From the NCBI GenBank assembly GCA_025526995.1, contig JAHLKG010000004.1, positions 124,001-188,000 on the forward strand: a stretch of DNA of 64,000 bases, written 5' to 3'. The position numbers and the translations under genes were made by a program. The DNA is from Powellomyces hirtus. Lineage: Eukaryota; Chytridiomycota; Chytridiomycetes; Spizellomycetales; Powellomycetaceae. Under the pieces are notes generated by a model. That model was given only the letters and a program-made list of their open reading frames with translations. It was not told the DNA's origin and did no database searches. This document shows, piece by piece, positions 44,596 through 55,221 of the stretch; the stretch's first letter is position 1, and every line of letters begins with the position of its first letter.

Positions 44596-46401
44596 ATGGC
44601 CGGCTCAACTCCCGGACCAGATGACGGTGCCGCCAACCAGGACGACTTTATCGCTTTCGACGACCTCGACGACTCCCAGATCGCCGACGCTCTCGACGGT
44701 CCCGGTCCAGCTTCCGAAGCGCAGGGCGCCGCTCTCGCCCACACCCCCGCACCTCGCAACCGCCCTTTCAAACTTGATTCCGCTCCCGGCCGCAACAATG
44801 CTTCACCCCTCCACAACCGGGACCGCGCTAGCAGAACCGACCCGCGCACACGACCATCCAACCATATGGAGCCGAAAGACATGGACGTTCTCACCCCGCT
44901 CCCCATCCCACCGTGGCAACCCCCGAACCGCGTGTACTCAAGAAACCTGCTCAAGATGCTGCACGAAGAGATCAACGACTACATTGCTTACCTCATCCCC
45001 ACGGAAGCGGAACATGCGATGCGGAAATTGACGGTGGATAGGGTCACCAAAGTTGTGCAGTCGGTCCGTCCGCATGCCAAAGTATCTGTATTTGGAAGCT
45101 TTGAGACCAAACTGTACCTGCCGTCCAGTGACGTCGATATGGTCGTGTTGGACAGTTCGATGGGCAACAGAGCGCCTCTGAATGAAATGGAGAAGGCAAT
45201 TAGGAAGGCCGGGATTGCGTCAAAGATAGAGTGTATAGCTGGCGCCAAGGTCCCAATCATCAAAATGGTCGATTCTCTGACGCGATACCCAGCTGATATC
45301 AGCTTTAATGTCCCCGCCGGCGTCAAAGCGGCCGAGATTGTCAAAAAGTTTATCGATGATCCAAAGTACGGCGAAGGCCTGCGCCCACTTCTCCTCATCA
45401 TGAAACAGTTTCTGTATCAGCGGAATCTCAACGAAGTCTTCACCGGCGGGATAGGCAGTTACACGCTCATGAGTCTTATCGTCGCGTTCCTCAAGGTATT
45501 GTGAATAGTCGCATATGCAGCCCGCGGACACATGTTCCTGAATTCTAACTTCTTCCTTTGCTTATTTCCCATTCTGTAACAGATGCATCCCAAACTCCAA
45601 AGCGGCCAAATCGCCGCCAAGGACAACCTCGGCATCCTGCTCATCGAGTTTCTCGACTTTTACGGGAACCAATTCAACTACGAGGATGTCGGCATCGGTC
45701 TCAATCTCAAAGACGTGTGGTATTACCCGAAATCTTCGTTGTACCCACCGAACAGGTGCTGGCTCCCCCGTCCGCCAACGCCGCAAGCCCTTTGCGTCTT
45801 GGATCCCCAGGATATGCGTGAGTTTCACTATCGATTGTGTCACATTATTCCCTTCTTTTGGGGAACCCATTGTTTTTTGACGTGCCTAATCCCCTCTTTT
45901 TCATGCATAACAGACAACGAAATAGCAGGCGGCTCCAAAGCGTGGCGAGCCATCCGCGCCGAATTTTCCCGCGCAGCGCAACTCCTCGTCGCCATGATTG
46001 GCGCCGGCTACCACCGCGCGCCACACCACCCTTCGAACGCGACCGTCACCACCCTCCTCGGCAGCATCCTCTGCGTCCGTCGCGAAACCATTGAACACCG
46101 CGAAAGCGTCCATGAATGCTACGAATCCATCCAACATAACCTCGACGCCCATATTGAGAGCAATAACGGCGAACAACCCGCCACGAGAGCTGTATTGAAA
46201 CGGAAACGTGGGGGGACGGATTCACCGCATCCGGCGAGAAAAGAGAAGGAACACATTTATGTCGCGGAGATCTCGGACGATAGTGATGAGTTTGTGGAGC
46301 TCCCAAGTAGCGACTCGGAGGACCTGAAGATTATGAGCGTCAAGGGAAGATACCATACACCGGGCAAGCGTGCGAAGCTGAAACGAAATCCTCTCAAATG
46401 A
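44596..46401 (+). CDS. TRF4: Non-canonical poly(A) polymerase, Trf4/PAPD5 (TENT4) type
   Basis: Exons 44596-45495, 45583-45817 and 45914-46401 encode 540 residues. After a disordered acidic N terminus come IPPWQPPNRVYSRNLLKMLH, LHEEINDYIAYLIPTEAE and the nucleotidyltransferase motif VFGSFETKLYLPSSDVDMVV (Gly-Ser plus the catalytic Asp pair). Then VPIIKMVDSLTRYPADISFN (third Asp), LRPLLLIMKQFLYQRNLNEV, GGIGSYTLMSLIVAFLK and the PAP-associated part (DNLGILLIEFLDFYGNQFNY, LDPQDMHNEIAGGSKAWRAI). In fungi Trf4 works in the TRAMP complex, tagging nuclear RNAs with short A tails for exosome decay. The C terminus is basic, with an acidic patch (EISDDSDEFVELPSSDSEDL). Confidence 0.93.
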
Positions 46402-46598
46402 GATCATTGTCGACCCTGACGGTGTGACGGATGAATCATCGCGACACCTGGTCTACGTCTACATCGCATGCCATAGGCGAATCACTTTGCAGAGATAGCC
46501 TGTATATATATTTATTTCTCTCTCTCTCTCTCTACTTCTATACCATCTCCCCACCTCCGTTATATATGTGAATATGTTTTATCTATCCTACTGCTCCT

Positions 46599-46883
46599 CT
46601 ACACCACACCACCATCCCCCGCATACTTCTCAAACAGCTCTCTACACGGCACCCTCGCTCCCAACTTTGCACACAACAAAAACGCACCACTCAGTTTGCG
46701 ATGCAGCGAGTACGTCTCATCCGGCGGCGGGGTGAGTCGTTCACGCAGCATGAGCGGGATCTCGGCGCGGACGCGAGCAGTTACATCTTGCGCGGCGAAA
46801 TCGTACATGTGGGGAGAGGTGGTGGCGAAGGGCTCGGCGAGCATGGTGAGGGAGTTGATGTGGGCGGAGGTCATTGCCTGAGG

Positions 46884-46931
<48 letters not shown>

Positions 46932-48890
46932 AGAAGAAGAAAGGGGTGGAAAGGTGAGAAGTGGGGTGAGGGTAGACGAAAGGTGTGTTTGACACATACC
47001 TGGCTTTCGACACCGGTTAGAAAACCGAGGACTTCACTCCAATGTTTACACGCTTCCCGATCGCCCACACTGGCCGCCATGAGTACATTCCTATAATTAT
47101 CCGTAAACTCCTGTCCAAATTCCCTCGCCGCTCCAAAATCCAGTAAATAGATCGTATCCGTGTCTTGATCATATAAGAAATTGGACCAATTCGGGTCAGT
47201 CTGCATGAATCTCCACTCAAACAATTCTCTGAAACACAGGGTCAGGATACGGGTCGCAATCGAGTCTCGCGTTGCTTGCGGGAGGTGTGAGCAGTTGCCG
47301 AGGGGTGTGCCGGGGACGAATGTTGTGGTTAGGATTTGGGCGGTGGAGAGGTCCGGGATGACAGTGGGAACCCTGAATCCTGGTGTGCCGGAGAGATGCT
47401 GGGAGAAGGTGTTCATGGCGGCGGCCTCACGGGTGTAGTCGCATTCCCACGCGAGTTCTTTGCGGGCGACGCGGATCGTGTTGTCGAGGTAGAGTCCCTT
47501 GGGCAAAAAATTTGAGAAGAGGATGAGGGAGCGGAGGTTGTTGAGATCGCTGTCGATGGAGGCGGCGACGCCGGGGTACTGGATCTTGACCGCCACATCC
47601 ACATTCTCAATAGTCGTTGCCCTGTGGACCTGTCCAATCGATGCCGCTGCAATCGGGTGAAGATCAAAGCTCGCAAATTTCTGACGCCAATTGTCACCCA
47701 GTTCATTGCGGAGTGTAGTTTGGAGTTGAGACGTTGGCATATAATTAGCATTGTTCTGGACCCGCAGTAGGACTTGTTCGAGTTCGGGGGGCAGCATCTT
47801 GTTATCTTGGATGGAGATCATTTGTCCGAGTTTGAGAGCCGCGCCGCGCATGCGGGTCAGTTTCTTGACAATGAATTCAATGTTGGAGGAGGATAGAATG
47901 GGGGATGATGATGAGGATTCCGGGGAGAGCCCGATGCCGCGACGCAGAGTTTCGGAGACGGCGCCAAAACCGACGCCTGCGGCAAGGGAGCCGTAGTGCC
48001 AGAGGCGGCTGACACGGGAGGAGGGGACGCGCGATTGGTGGAGGGTGGGTTGGGGTTGCGGTTGGGGTGGCGGTGGAGGAGAAAGAGGAGACGGACCCGT
48101 TGGAGCGGGTTGTGTCAAAAACTGGTGAACTGGGCCGGCGGGGGGTTCAACGGGAGGTTCGAGGATGGTGGAAGACGGTTGCTTTGCTGTCTCGCTTCGT
48201 AGGTCCTGAATCGGCGCCGAAACGTGCGGCACATGCTCATGCTCCATGTCATCACCCCGTTTCGTCGCAATACTCTCCTCCATCGGCGTAATAAGCGTCT
48301 CCACATCCAAACGCCTACTCTCCCGCACATCATCTCCTCGCGGCTCAGACTGCGTCGCTCCCATCCCTGCCGCCTGTGTGGGTGTCACATGTTGAGGTCC
48401 TGTCGAACTAGGATACATTGCAACTCCCGGCCGCGGCCTAACAATCGCGTTCACAGTCGCATTCTTTGTAACAACCCATAGTTCCCCCGCCGCGCGCGGC
48501 AGACTGGACGTCTGGGCGTAGTGGACAATGGCATCGCGTTGGGTGGTGACTGCTTTGCGGGTGACTTGACGAGTGGCTAACAGCAGACCTGGGTTGAGAG
48601 GAGAGGAAAATGAGAAGGGGAGATATGGGATGCGACGGTGTGGTGTGATAACACTTACTTAGAAAATCGGCGCCTCCTTTTGACATATCGATGACTTGTT
48701 TGTGGAGGCTTTCGTGAAGGGAAAAGAAAGTGTGAATTGGAGGGGGCAATTCCATCAGTGTGCCATTTTCCGAGTGTGAGTGGCTGTGCATTTCATTCGC
48801 GCTCTTCAGAGATTCCCACGCGTATTGGTTTTCCGTGCCAGACCCACCTTTTGCATCAGGAAGAAAGGGCCCTTGTTCATTTATGCACAT
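46599..48890 (-). CDS. COQ8: COQ8/ABC1 (ADCK3/4) atypical kinase-like protein
   Basis: Exons 48890-48659, 48588-47000 and 46877-46599 encode 699 residues. About 270 N-terminal residues are low-complexity (Pro/Gln/Ser runs) and may hold the mitochondrial targeting part. The UbiB core follows: the KxGQ element in GAALKLGQMISIQD, the Ala-rich loop AAASIGQVHRAT, VAVKIQYPGV, the catalytic region FMQTDPNWSNFLYD and DFG in YLLDFGAAREFGQ. Family members act in ubiquinone biosynthesis on the inner mitochondrial membrane. The last intron (46999-46878) carries a 46-T tract next to its acceptor. Which Met is used is uncertain; an internal Met before ELPPPIHTFF is an alternative. Confidence 0.93.
46884..46929. 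repeat. 46-bp A/T homopolymer in COQ8 intron
   Basis: 46 consecutive A on the plus strand, flanked by GAAGAAGAAGAAAG. On the coding strand this is T(46) ending 4 nt before the CAG acceptor. Confidence 0.9.
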
Positions 48891-49072
48891 CCCCTCAATC
48901 TTGCGGGCTCATATTGTCTCGTGAGTTCATAAAGATTGCAAGAAGGCAAATAAAAAATGGAAGAATTCAATCCGTTTCGAAGAGGGGAAGGCCCCTTGGG
49001 TTCTCGCATCATGCACCGCTGTGATCTGTCTTCTTTTGGCCTGCCCGTCAAGAATCCAGTCCTCCGACTTGT

Positions 49073-49723
49073 ATCGCGGGTTGTGTCACAGAGAAGTGCA
49101 ACGAATTGATCGACCTCGACGAGGCTTCGGGCAGGTTCTCACCGTTCCAGACTACCAAATACGATACGGTGATGTCAGATACCACCGTCCGCAATGACTG
49201 GAACTTTCGATTTGAGGACCCAACGGTGGTGGCACATCTCTTCAAGATTCGAAAGCGTTGTCTTCCGCAATCGTTCGCGGTTCGCGCCAATGCGGCAGTC
49301 AATTGATATGACGTTGGGCAGCGCTTTGCCGTGGATACAGACCGCCCCCTGGTGATGGACGATGGGTCGACAAGCGAGTTCTCATTGCTCATCTACCTCA
49401 ATCGCTAGGAAAGTCTTACGGGTAATGTCACACGGTTCTCTTCACCTGACAGGCCGGATATTATCGATGTTATCCCCAGTTGTGGCAACGTTGTTTATTT
49501 TAGCCATTCCATCCCGCATGAGGCGCTGCCTGTCGAGTCTGGTCGTAAATACGTTGTCAAGTTGGATGTTCTGTATGATCCGAGGTTACCTGGGAATCCC
49601 GAGTTGTGCGACAGTCCTGTTCCGCTACTCCCTTTTATGGCATCGTGCAAAGCAAGAAGCGAGCGCAACGCTCGCTGGGCCATAACTGCCTCGATTAGAA
49701 TTGGTATCTTGATCTTCCGTTGA
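49073..49723 (+). pseudogene. Decayed 2-oxoglutarate/Fe(II) (prolyl 4-hydroxylase-like) oxygenase
   Basis: One continuous frame reads like a P4H-type dioxygenase: CNELIDLDEASGRF, VRNDWNFRFEDPTVVAHLF, YDVGQRFAVDTDRPLVMD, EFSLLIYLNR, IDVIPSCGNVVYFSHSIPHE and SGRKYVVKLDVLYD. It is interrupted by TGA at 49304-49306 and TAG at 49406-49408, with no GT-AG intron that would remove either and keep the frame. The first iron ligand of the HxD motif appears as Asp (FAVDTD); the distal His (PHEA) and the 2OG-binding Lys/Arg region remain. No convincing start codon upstream. An assembly error could account for one stop but not easily for both. Confidence 0.72.
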
Positions 49724-50056
49724 CTCCTTTTCCTTTCGATAATATAACTCTTAGTTCATCCACTCCGAGTCAATGCTTCTTAAACTTTTGTTCCTCCGCG
49801 TGATCTTGCTCCAGACCCGCCCAAGGTGGAGAAGTGGTAACACCGACCACTCGAAGTTTGGTAATGAAATGAAATCCCTGAAGCAAAAAAGTGTACCCAC
49901 GAACGGCCATCGATGCGGGACGTCTTAAAGACTTGCTCCATCTTTCAAGTTAGCAGTTGGGCGGTGCCACATAAGTAAATCACATCTGGCGTACGTATTT
50001 ATCTTCTTACAAATCATTGGGAAGCATTACAACAAAAGAACTTCGCCAACCATCTC
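49724..50056. other. Intergenic region
   Basis: About 330 bp, no recognised feature. Confidence 0.5.
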
Positions 50057-50623
50057 CTAACCGATATAGATGATCCCTCCCGGACGTTCAACTTTCAATG
50101 TATTCATAATCGGCAACACGAAGGCACCGGCACGCCACAAATTCATGTTTCTGACAATATCACACACCTTTGCGGTATCCCACGAGGAGTTAAGGTCGCT
50201 CCATTTCACGCAGATGACACTCCACTTTTCTCCATCCACCGCCGGCTGTACCGCAATCGCAATGCGCGTGGAAGCCTCGGGGACATTCGAGGCAGATACC
50301 CAGTTGCCGCCGACGAATCCGCAGCTTTCGTCCCCGGTGACTTCGGAAGCGTTCTGCAGCAGCCCGGCGGCCTCGATTCCCAAGTCTTCAAGATCCATTC
50401 CAATGACTTGATGCTGTGGAAGGGTGCGGAGCGCGGAAAACAGTTTGTTGCCGTCGTGCCATGGGTCAGGCATGGTGAGGTGGACATGTTTGCCGTTCGG
50501 AAGCAGTTTGATTAGAGAGCTTATGCGAGTTTCTGTGCGGACAGGAGCCATGGACGGTTCGCCGTCGATGGTGGCAGCCATGCCGAGAAGAACATGCTGG
50601 AGATTGAGCAGATGGGGAGCCAT
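50057..50623 (-). CDS. Uncharacterised 188-residue protein
   Basis: Single open frame with balanced composition and alternating hydrophobic pattern (LNLQHVLLGMAATIDGEPSM, ISSLIKLLPNGKHVHLTMPD, GMDLEDLGIEAAGLLQNASE, TRIAIAVQPAVDGEKWSVIC). No signal peptide or membrane span. It looks like a folded alpha/beta cytosolic protein, but I do not recognise the family. It sits in the gene-poor segment next to the oxygenase relic, so lineage-specific origin is plausible. Frame regularity is the main evidence for reality. Confidence 0.55.
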   Translation of the reverse strand: MAPHLLNLQHVLLGMAATIDGEPSMAPVRTETRISSLIKLLPNGKHVHLTMPDPWHDGNKLFSALRTLPQHQVIGMDLEDLGIEAAGLLQNASEVTGDESCGFVGGNWVSASNVPEASTRIAIAVQPAVDGEKWSVICVKWSDLNSSWDTAKVCDIVRNMNLWRAGAFVLPIMNTLKVERPGGIIYIG

Positions 50624-51044
50624 CTTTCAATTGGGTTGGACGTAGTTGGAAAGAAGATAATACTTCAAGTAACAGATTATTCATGAGAGATGAAATGGAA
50701 TGAGACTTTTTTGAATCAACGCCAAGCTTGTCGTGTATAATTTGTGCGCTGCGGACTCGGAGCAGCGGAGTGAGAAATTTGCTGTACCCGATCTTGCCAA
50801 GCCTGCCACGTGAAGCTGCTCTCGGTGGTTCATACTGTGATTTGCTGATGTATGAATGGGTGATCCAGCATTAATAGTTATTGATGTCACGATCTGTGTT
50901 TCAGTGGATGATGTAGGCAATTAAATGTAGACTATTCAAATGCACCCTTCTTCCAATGTTCAGGATACAAGGATACATTCGACCAAACGTAGTATGACAG
51001 GGTATATATTCATCAAATTCGGACATGCGGGTAGTATCGGCAAT
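50624..51044. other. Intergenic region
   Basis: About 420 bp, AT-rich, upstream of the 188-residue protein; nothing recognised. Confidence 0.5.
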
Positions 51045-51857
51045 CTATGGCTCTGCACTATAGGGTGGTGGCGGCGGGCTCGCGGAGAAGTCCTCTTCAT
51101 CCTGCGACGCAGACGCCAAGCTGCGGGTGACGAGAGCCTCCCCACAAGCAGCTGCACCAGGAGTGGTTGTAGCATCGGCCGCAAGCAGTGTGGCGGCAGG
51201 GACAGGATCTGTTTCGACGAGACCTTTTTCTTGATCAGTGGTGGAAAGGTCAGCAGAGGAAAGGGTGGTTCGTGAACGACTGGCATCCTTCTTGGGCGCA
51301 GAAAGGTTACATGCCTGAAGCGCAGCAGCATCCGCAGCAGCACGATCCCGTGCCCTGCTCCGTATGAATTTTGCCAAAAAGTAGCAGCCGTACACCATTG
51401 CCAGAAAGCAAGAAGAGAGGGCTCCCCCCAGTGTGGAGCCGCTCAGTCCATGGTCATCAAGCGTTTCGAGTGCTGTCTGGCCCACAGCAACCATGGTTTG
51501 GTCACATTGCGGATCCATCATGAGCTGCGAAAAGACAGAACCCAAATAGCTTCCCTGGTTTTCGACGCGCGCTTCGAGCGTCCAGTTGCAGGCCACTCCG
51601 AGCGGGTTACTCTTGGATACGAAAAGGCCATGGCTGGCGAGAATGTCCTGAAGGGGTTCTGGCTTTGAGAATTCCGAGGTTGTCGTTATGCCATAAATGT
51701 TCTTGCTGGTTTCGCCTTGGCTGTAGAAGAGGTATACGTTTCCCTTGTTCGCTTCGTCGATGCATAGTGTGCCTGTTTTCCTTTGTGAAGCTTCGGTGGA
51801 TGTGGTTGGGAGGTGAGAATGGGTATGTTCGGGGCCGTCAGCGCGAGGATAGTGCAT
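51045..51857 (-). CDS. Single-pass membrane protein with PPPY tail, unknown
   Basis: A single exon of 270 residues. The N-terminal ~145 residues look like a compact domain (GTLCIDEANKGNVYLFYSQG, VACNWTLEARVENQGSYLGS, TMVAVGQTALETLDDHG). A hydrophobic span (ALSSCFLAMVYGCYFLAKFI, ~155-173) is followed by SRARDR and a Ser/Thr/Ala-rich cytosolic tail ending PPPPPYSAEP, which includes a PPxY-type WW-domain ligand. The positive-inside pattern predicts the N-terminal domain outside. No signal peptide is visible, so a reverse signal-anchor is inferred. TATAAAAA at 51912-51919 on the same strand, 55 bp upstream, supports this start. A broken relative lies at 52843-53160. Confidence 0.68.
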   Translation of the reverse strand: MHYPRADGPEHTHSHLPTTSTEASQRKTGTLCIDEANKGNVYLFYSQGETSKNIYGITTTSEFSKPEPLQDILASHGLFVSKSNPLGVACNWTLEARVENQGSYLGSVFSQLMMDPQCDQTMVAVGQTALETLDDHGLSGSTLGGALSSCFLAMVYGCYFLAKFIRSRARDRAAADAAALQACNLSAPKKDASRSRTTLSSADLSTTDQEKGLVETDPVPAATLLAADATTTPGAAACGEALVTRSLASASQDEEDFSASPPPPPYSAEP

Positions 51858-52842
51858 GGCCGATGTCTTTGTTTGTGGACTTCGCGGAGACGGTTCCTGC
51901 CCGTTGGCCGTTTTTTATAGCACGGCATAAAGATCAATGCGTCCTTCTCAGCCTTCGTTATTTGAGAGAGAAGGTTTTCTGCCCTCTTATCTTCGGAGAT
52001 CTCTGAGAATAGAAGTTGCGCCCCGCACCGCATATCCAGTACCACAGGTACACGCGATTTGGCCAAAGCGCGAATCAAAATTAGTAAGTCGTGCCCCCTC
52101 CCGACCGTCGCGATGAGGGTGATGTTAAAAGTGGGCTCTGCACATGAAAGGAAAAGGGAAAATTGTGCAGTTAATTGACCAAACAGAGGCACGGAGGCAT
52201 CGAAGCGACCGACGCTCCGATAGTGGGCTGGGAAATGAAACATGCGCAGCTGACAAAAAAACAAACGGGAGGTATCTCAGCAGCCAAAGCGGACCAGAGT
52301 GGCAAAGAAGACGTTACGACAATTGTAGATTGTGAGAGCGCTTCTGTGAAAGTATGCATGAAAGACAGGAGCAGTGCATTTATGTATAAGCGAACCGCTG
52401 GATTTTTACTTCCCAGTATCAGTAAATGTATCTGATCAATCTTATCCTGCAACAAAAATTAGACTTGTGCCTGTGCATATACAAGTTGCTTTCGCTTGTC
52501 GGCCCATGTCATACATAGATGGCGCAAAGGGTGGAGTATGATTTCTGTATGTATTGATAATAAGCGATTGCTTTCCCGTCTCAGTTTACGTTCCTAGCAA
52601 TGACATTAAACAGGTACGGCGGCGGAATCGGCTCGTGTGGGAAGCCTCCCCCCGTCCCCTTCAGAATAACTGAGAAGAAGACCCCCCACCTGGGCCGTTT
52701 CCGTTGCCTCTATAAACTGTCCTGGCGGAACGGTGATTCTTTGTACATGTTGCAACGTTGCACCACACGAGGAGAACGAGGACAACGACAGCTAGGGAAG
52801 AGAACACCGACGGCAAAATCACTTTCTTAACAAACGTCAAGT
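51858..52842. other. Promoter and silent spacer between membrane-protein gene and its relic
   Basis: Contains the minus-strand TATA element at 51912-51919. The longer minus-strand open frame at 52264-51858 has partly protein-like stretches but no homology I recognise. Otherwise empty. Confidence 0.5.
51912..51919 (-). promoter_or_regulatory. TATA box of the PPPY membrane-protein gene
   Basis: TATAAAAA on the minus strand, 55 bp upstream of the ATG at 51857. Confidence 0.6.
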
Positions 52843-53160
52843 TTGGTCAATCGTCCCAAGTTCTTGTTGACCCACGACATTCATATCGGGGGCCGGATCC
52901 GTAATCTCCGACAAGACGAATCCGCTCTGGTAGGTGTGGTCGTATACGCGGGCTTCGAGCGTCCATCCACACGGGTTTTCAAGCGTATGCTGCATTTTAC
53001 AGTAAACTGTTGCGAATACCTAGAGTAAGTGCTTGTCAATTGAAAAGGCATCTGGTCATGTCCCAAAGTATGAGGGTTAGAGCTCGCCAAGTAGGAAGGC
53101 AAGACGTTTTGCCAAATCGGAGTGGAAACAAACGTGGCTTGGATGCAGACCGACGCGTTT
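52843..53160 (-). pseudogene. Broken paralogue of the PPPY membrane-protein ectodomain
   Basis: The minus-strand frame reads NPCGWTLEARVYDHTY, then GFVLSEITDP and VVGQQELGTIDQT before a stop. This matches the neighbouring protein's ACNWTLEARVENQG, VFSQLMMDP and AVGQTALETLDD in the same order. Upstream the similarity is lost unless the reading frame is changed, and the membrane span and tail are absent. It therefore looks like a decayed or truncated copy. The two copies lie about 1.3 kb apart in the same orientation, consistent with tandem duplication. Confidence 0.6.
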
Positions 53161-53337
53161 CAGCGTAAGCACAAACACGACAACTCTGTTCCCAAAAAAT
53201 CTGGAATTGGATATCATGAAGTCTGGTAGACTGGCCCTGAGGATTCAAGATACTGGTAAGAGAGAAGAGTCGTGCCTCTGCCACGTTGGTGAAGTTTTTT
53301 CTACGGGCTTATTCTCGTGGTACCAATTTACCTTATT

Positions 53338-53391
53338 GTTTGAGCATTTGGGATTAGTCCCGCTGTTTGAGCATTTGAGTTTAGTCCCGCC
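53338..53391. repeat. 27-bp imperfect tandem duplication
   Basis: Two adjacent 27-bp units starting GTTTGAGCATTTG and ending TTAGTCCCGCT/C, differing at a few positions. Confidence 0.9.
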
Positions 53392-54315
53392 AGGATGAGG
53401 GGTGGGCCTCCTTCTCAAAGCGGGGGACACAAACGTGGCTTGCAATTGCGCGGGCTTAGATCTTCGCAAGGAGGTTTGAACGACGTAAGGCTATACAAAA
53501 TGAAAACGAGATGGTGGTAGCCGCCGCTGTCATCGTCGGCCTGGTTCCCGGCGATGCTTCTTGGCAATGACAGTATTAAGACCCATATCGTCATTCAATC
53601 TTCCATTCCTACTCCGACAATAGGTGGCGTTTGCTCCTGTTGTTTGTTTATCAATCGCGTTCTTTTCGACCGATCCGTCGTTTGTCAATGTAACCTTTGG
53701 ATCACCCACGCGTCGATCTAATCATAATTTGCACTGCAATTCACTCGTATATTTTCCGGTTTTTTGTGCCGGAGCAGGTCTAGAATGGCTTTCTATTTCT
53801 GACGCGTTCCGGTATCCTATTCATCAAATAATTCCAATGGGTATTGAATGTCCACGGGAACCAACCGTGTTCGTTTCGTAGATTCTTTCCATTCATGCAT
53901 TCACAATGATGTCACGCACACAGGTACTCTGTACTGAGCGTCACGTCAGATGAAGATATACATGCGCCAATGCTATTGTGCAATGCTATTGTGCAAAAAG
54001 ACAGCGCGTTTAAGCGATTAAAGTTTCCTTGTGCAGCAGTGATCGTTTGAAACAGTAGTGATCCCGATCCCCAAGGGACACATTGCGCTCTGGAGCCCTT
54101 GAGATTGTCAGTGAGTAGTACAACCATTTTTGAGACTAACCTTGTTTCTTTAGCACTTTCTGTGGTTTTCCCACCCCTCCGCCCCCAAAAGCACGATAAC
54201 CCCGGCGCATGTTTCGTTTTCCCCATGCTGTATAGTTGAGCGATGGGTTGGAAAGGCTCGTGTTTTCACTGCCAAGATACTGGCCGCAATGATCTCATAC
54301 TCAAGGGGAGGGCTT

Positions 54316-54323
54316 TATAAATT
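54316..54323 (+). promoter_or_regulatory. TATA-like box of BTB-like gene
   Basis: TATAAATT, 83 bp upstream of the ATG at 54406. Confidence 0.5.
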
Positions 54324-54405
54324 GGGCCGCCATGGAGCGACTTCCGTCCAGCTCCACGCACTTTGCTACTTTCAGATCACTCAGATAATTCCTTGAAAGG
54401 ATACG

Positions 54406-55221
54406 ATGAACAAAGACAACTTGACTCGCCGTCAGCAGCAGCAGCAGGAACTTTTCAACAACCCCGACGGGGCGACCTGCATTCTCCGCGTCATCGACCA
54501 CAGCGAGGCAAACTCTTCACTCTCATTCAAAAACGTTGGAAAACACGACCAATTCTACTGGATCCACGAGTCAGTTCTCGCGGCTAGATCACACTTTTTC
54601 AAACATGCGTTCTCGACCCGTCACTTCAACATCGACCATGAGACCGACGACACACACAAGGAGGACCAGGAATACCCTTCCTCACACTACGCTTACCACC
54701 CACCCACCATCACCAACGGGATTCAGCTCCAATGGCAAGGGATCCGCACCGGGGCTAACAAGACAATCCCAATCATTACGCCGTACCCGCGGCACGGACG
54801 CGTCCCAACTCCCCGAAAGCCCGCTTCACTACCATCCACATCATCATCAGCCAAAGCATCCGGAACAAGCACACCGACCACAACACCGACCAGAAAGACC
54901 GTCAACACCAACAACGCTTCCACCCTCCCGTTGTTGACAATCCGAATGCCGTACTCTGGTCTGTTCCCAGAAATAATGTACTGGCTGTACACTGGCAATG
55001 ACGCACGGATGCAACGGTCATTGAACTCTTGTACCAAGAAGGAAGAGAAAGACGAGGCGATTGATGTGATGAAGGCGATGGGACTGGTGGAGAAAGTACG
55101 GAGTGGGGGCTGGAGGGAGGCTGTCGCGTTCCCGGCTGCGGAACCGCCCGACTCAGCCTTGAGGAGGAAGTGGCCTGCTACGATATCGCGTGACCATAGA
55201 CAAATGGAATTACGGGCATAG
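54406..55221 (+). CDS. BTB/POZ-like protein
   Basis: A single exon of 271 residues. Two separated halves of a BTB-type fold are visible: QFYWIHESVLAARSHFFKHA (the usual ...H+xVLaarS.vF...F pattern) near 50-70, and LTIRMPYSGLFPEIMYWLYT (strand plus YxGxF/..lL.wlYtg helix) near 180-200. Between them is a ~100-residue Pro/Ser/Thr-rich insertion, long for a BTB domain. No Kelch or zinc-finger partner is present. BTB proteins commonly serve as Cul3 adaptors or dimerisation modules; the role here is unknown. TATAAATT lies ~85 bp upstream. Confidence 0.72.
   Translation: MNKDNLTRRQQQQQELFNNPDGATCILRVIDHSEANSSLSFKNVGKHDQFYWIHESVLAARSHFFKHAFSTRHFNIDHETDDTHKEDQEYPSSHYAYHPPTITNGIQLQWQGIRTGANKTIPIITPYPRHGRVPTPRKPASLPSTSSSAKASGTSTPTTTPTRKTVNTNNASTLPLLTIRMPYSGLFPEIMYWLYTGNDARMQRSLNSCTKKEEKDEAIDVMKAMGLVEKVRSGGWREAVAFPAAEPPDSALRRKWPATISRDHRQMELRA

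Larger units (their letters stand above)
53161..54405. other. Gene-free stretch with short tandem repeats
   Basis: Holds a 27-bp imperfect tandem repeat (53338-53391), a second copy of ACAAACGTGGCTTG (53129 and 53429), and a tandem CAATGCTATTGTG (about 53966-53991). TATAAATT at 54316-54323 probably serves the BTB-like gene. No supportable gene. Confidence 0.55.

Noticed and set aside
49304..49408. Introns that could remove the two stops in the oxygenase
   Set aside because: No GT-AG pair keeps the conserved residues immediately flanking each stop in frame.
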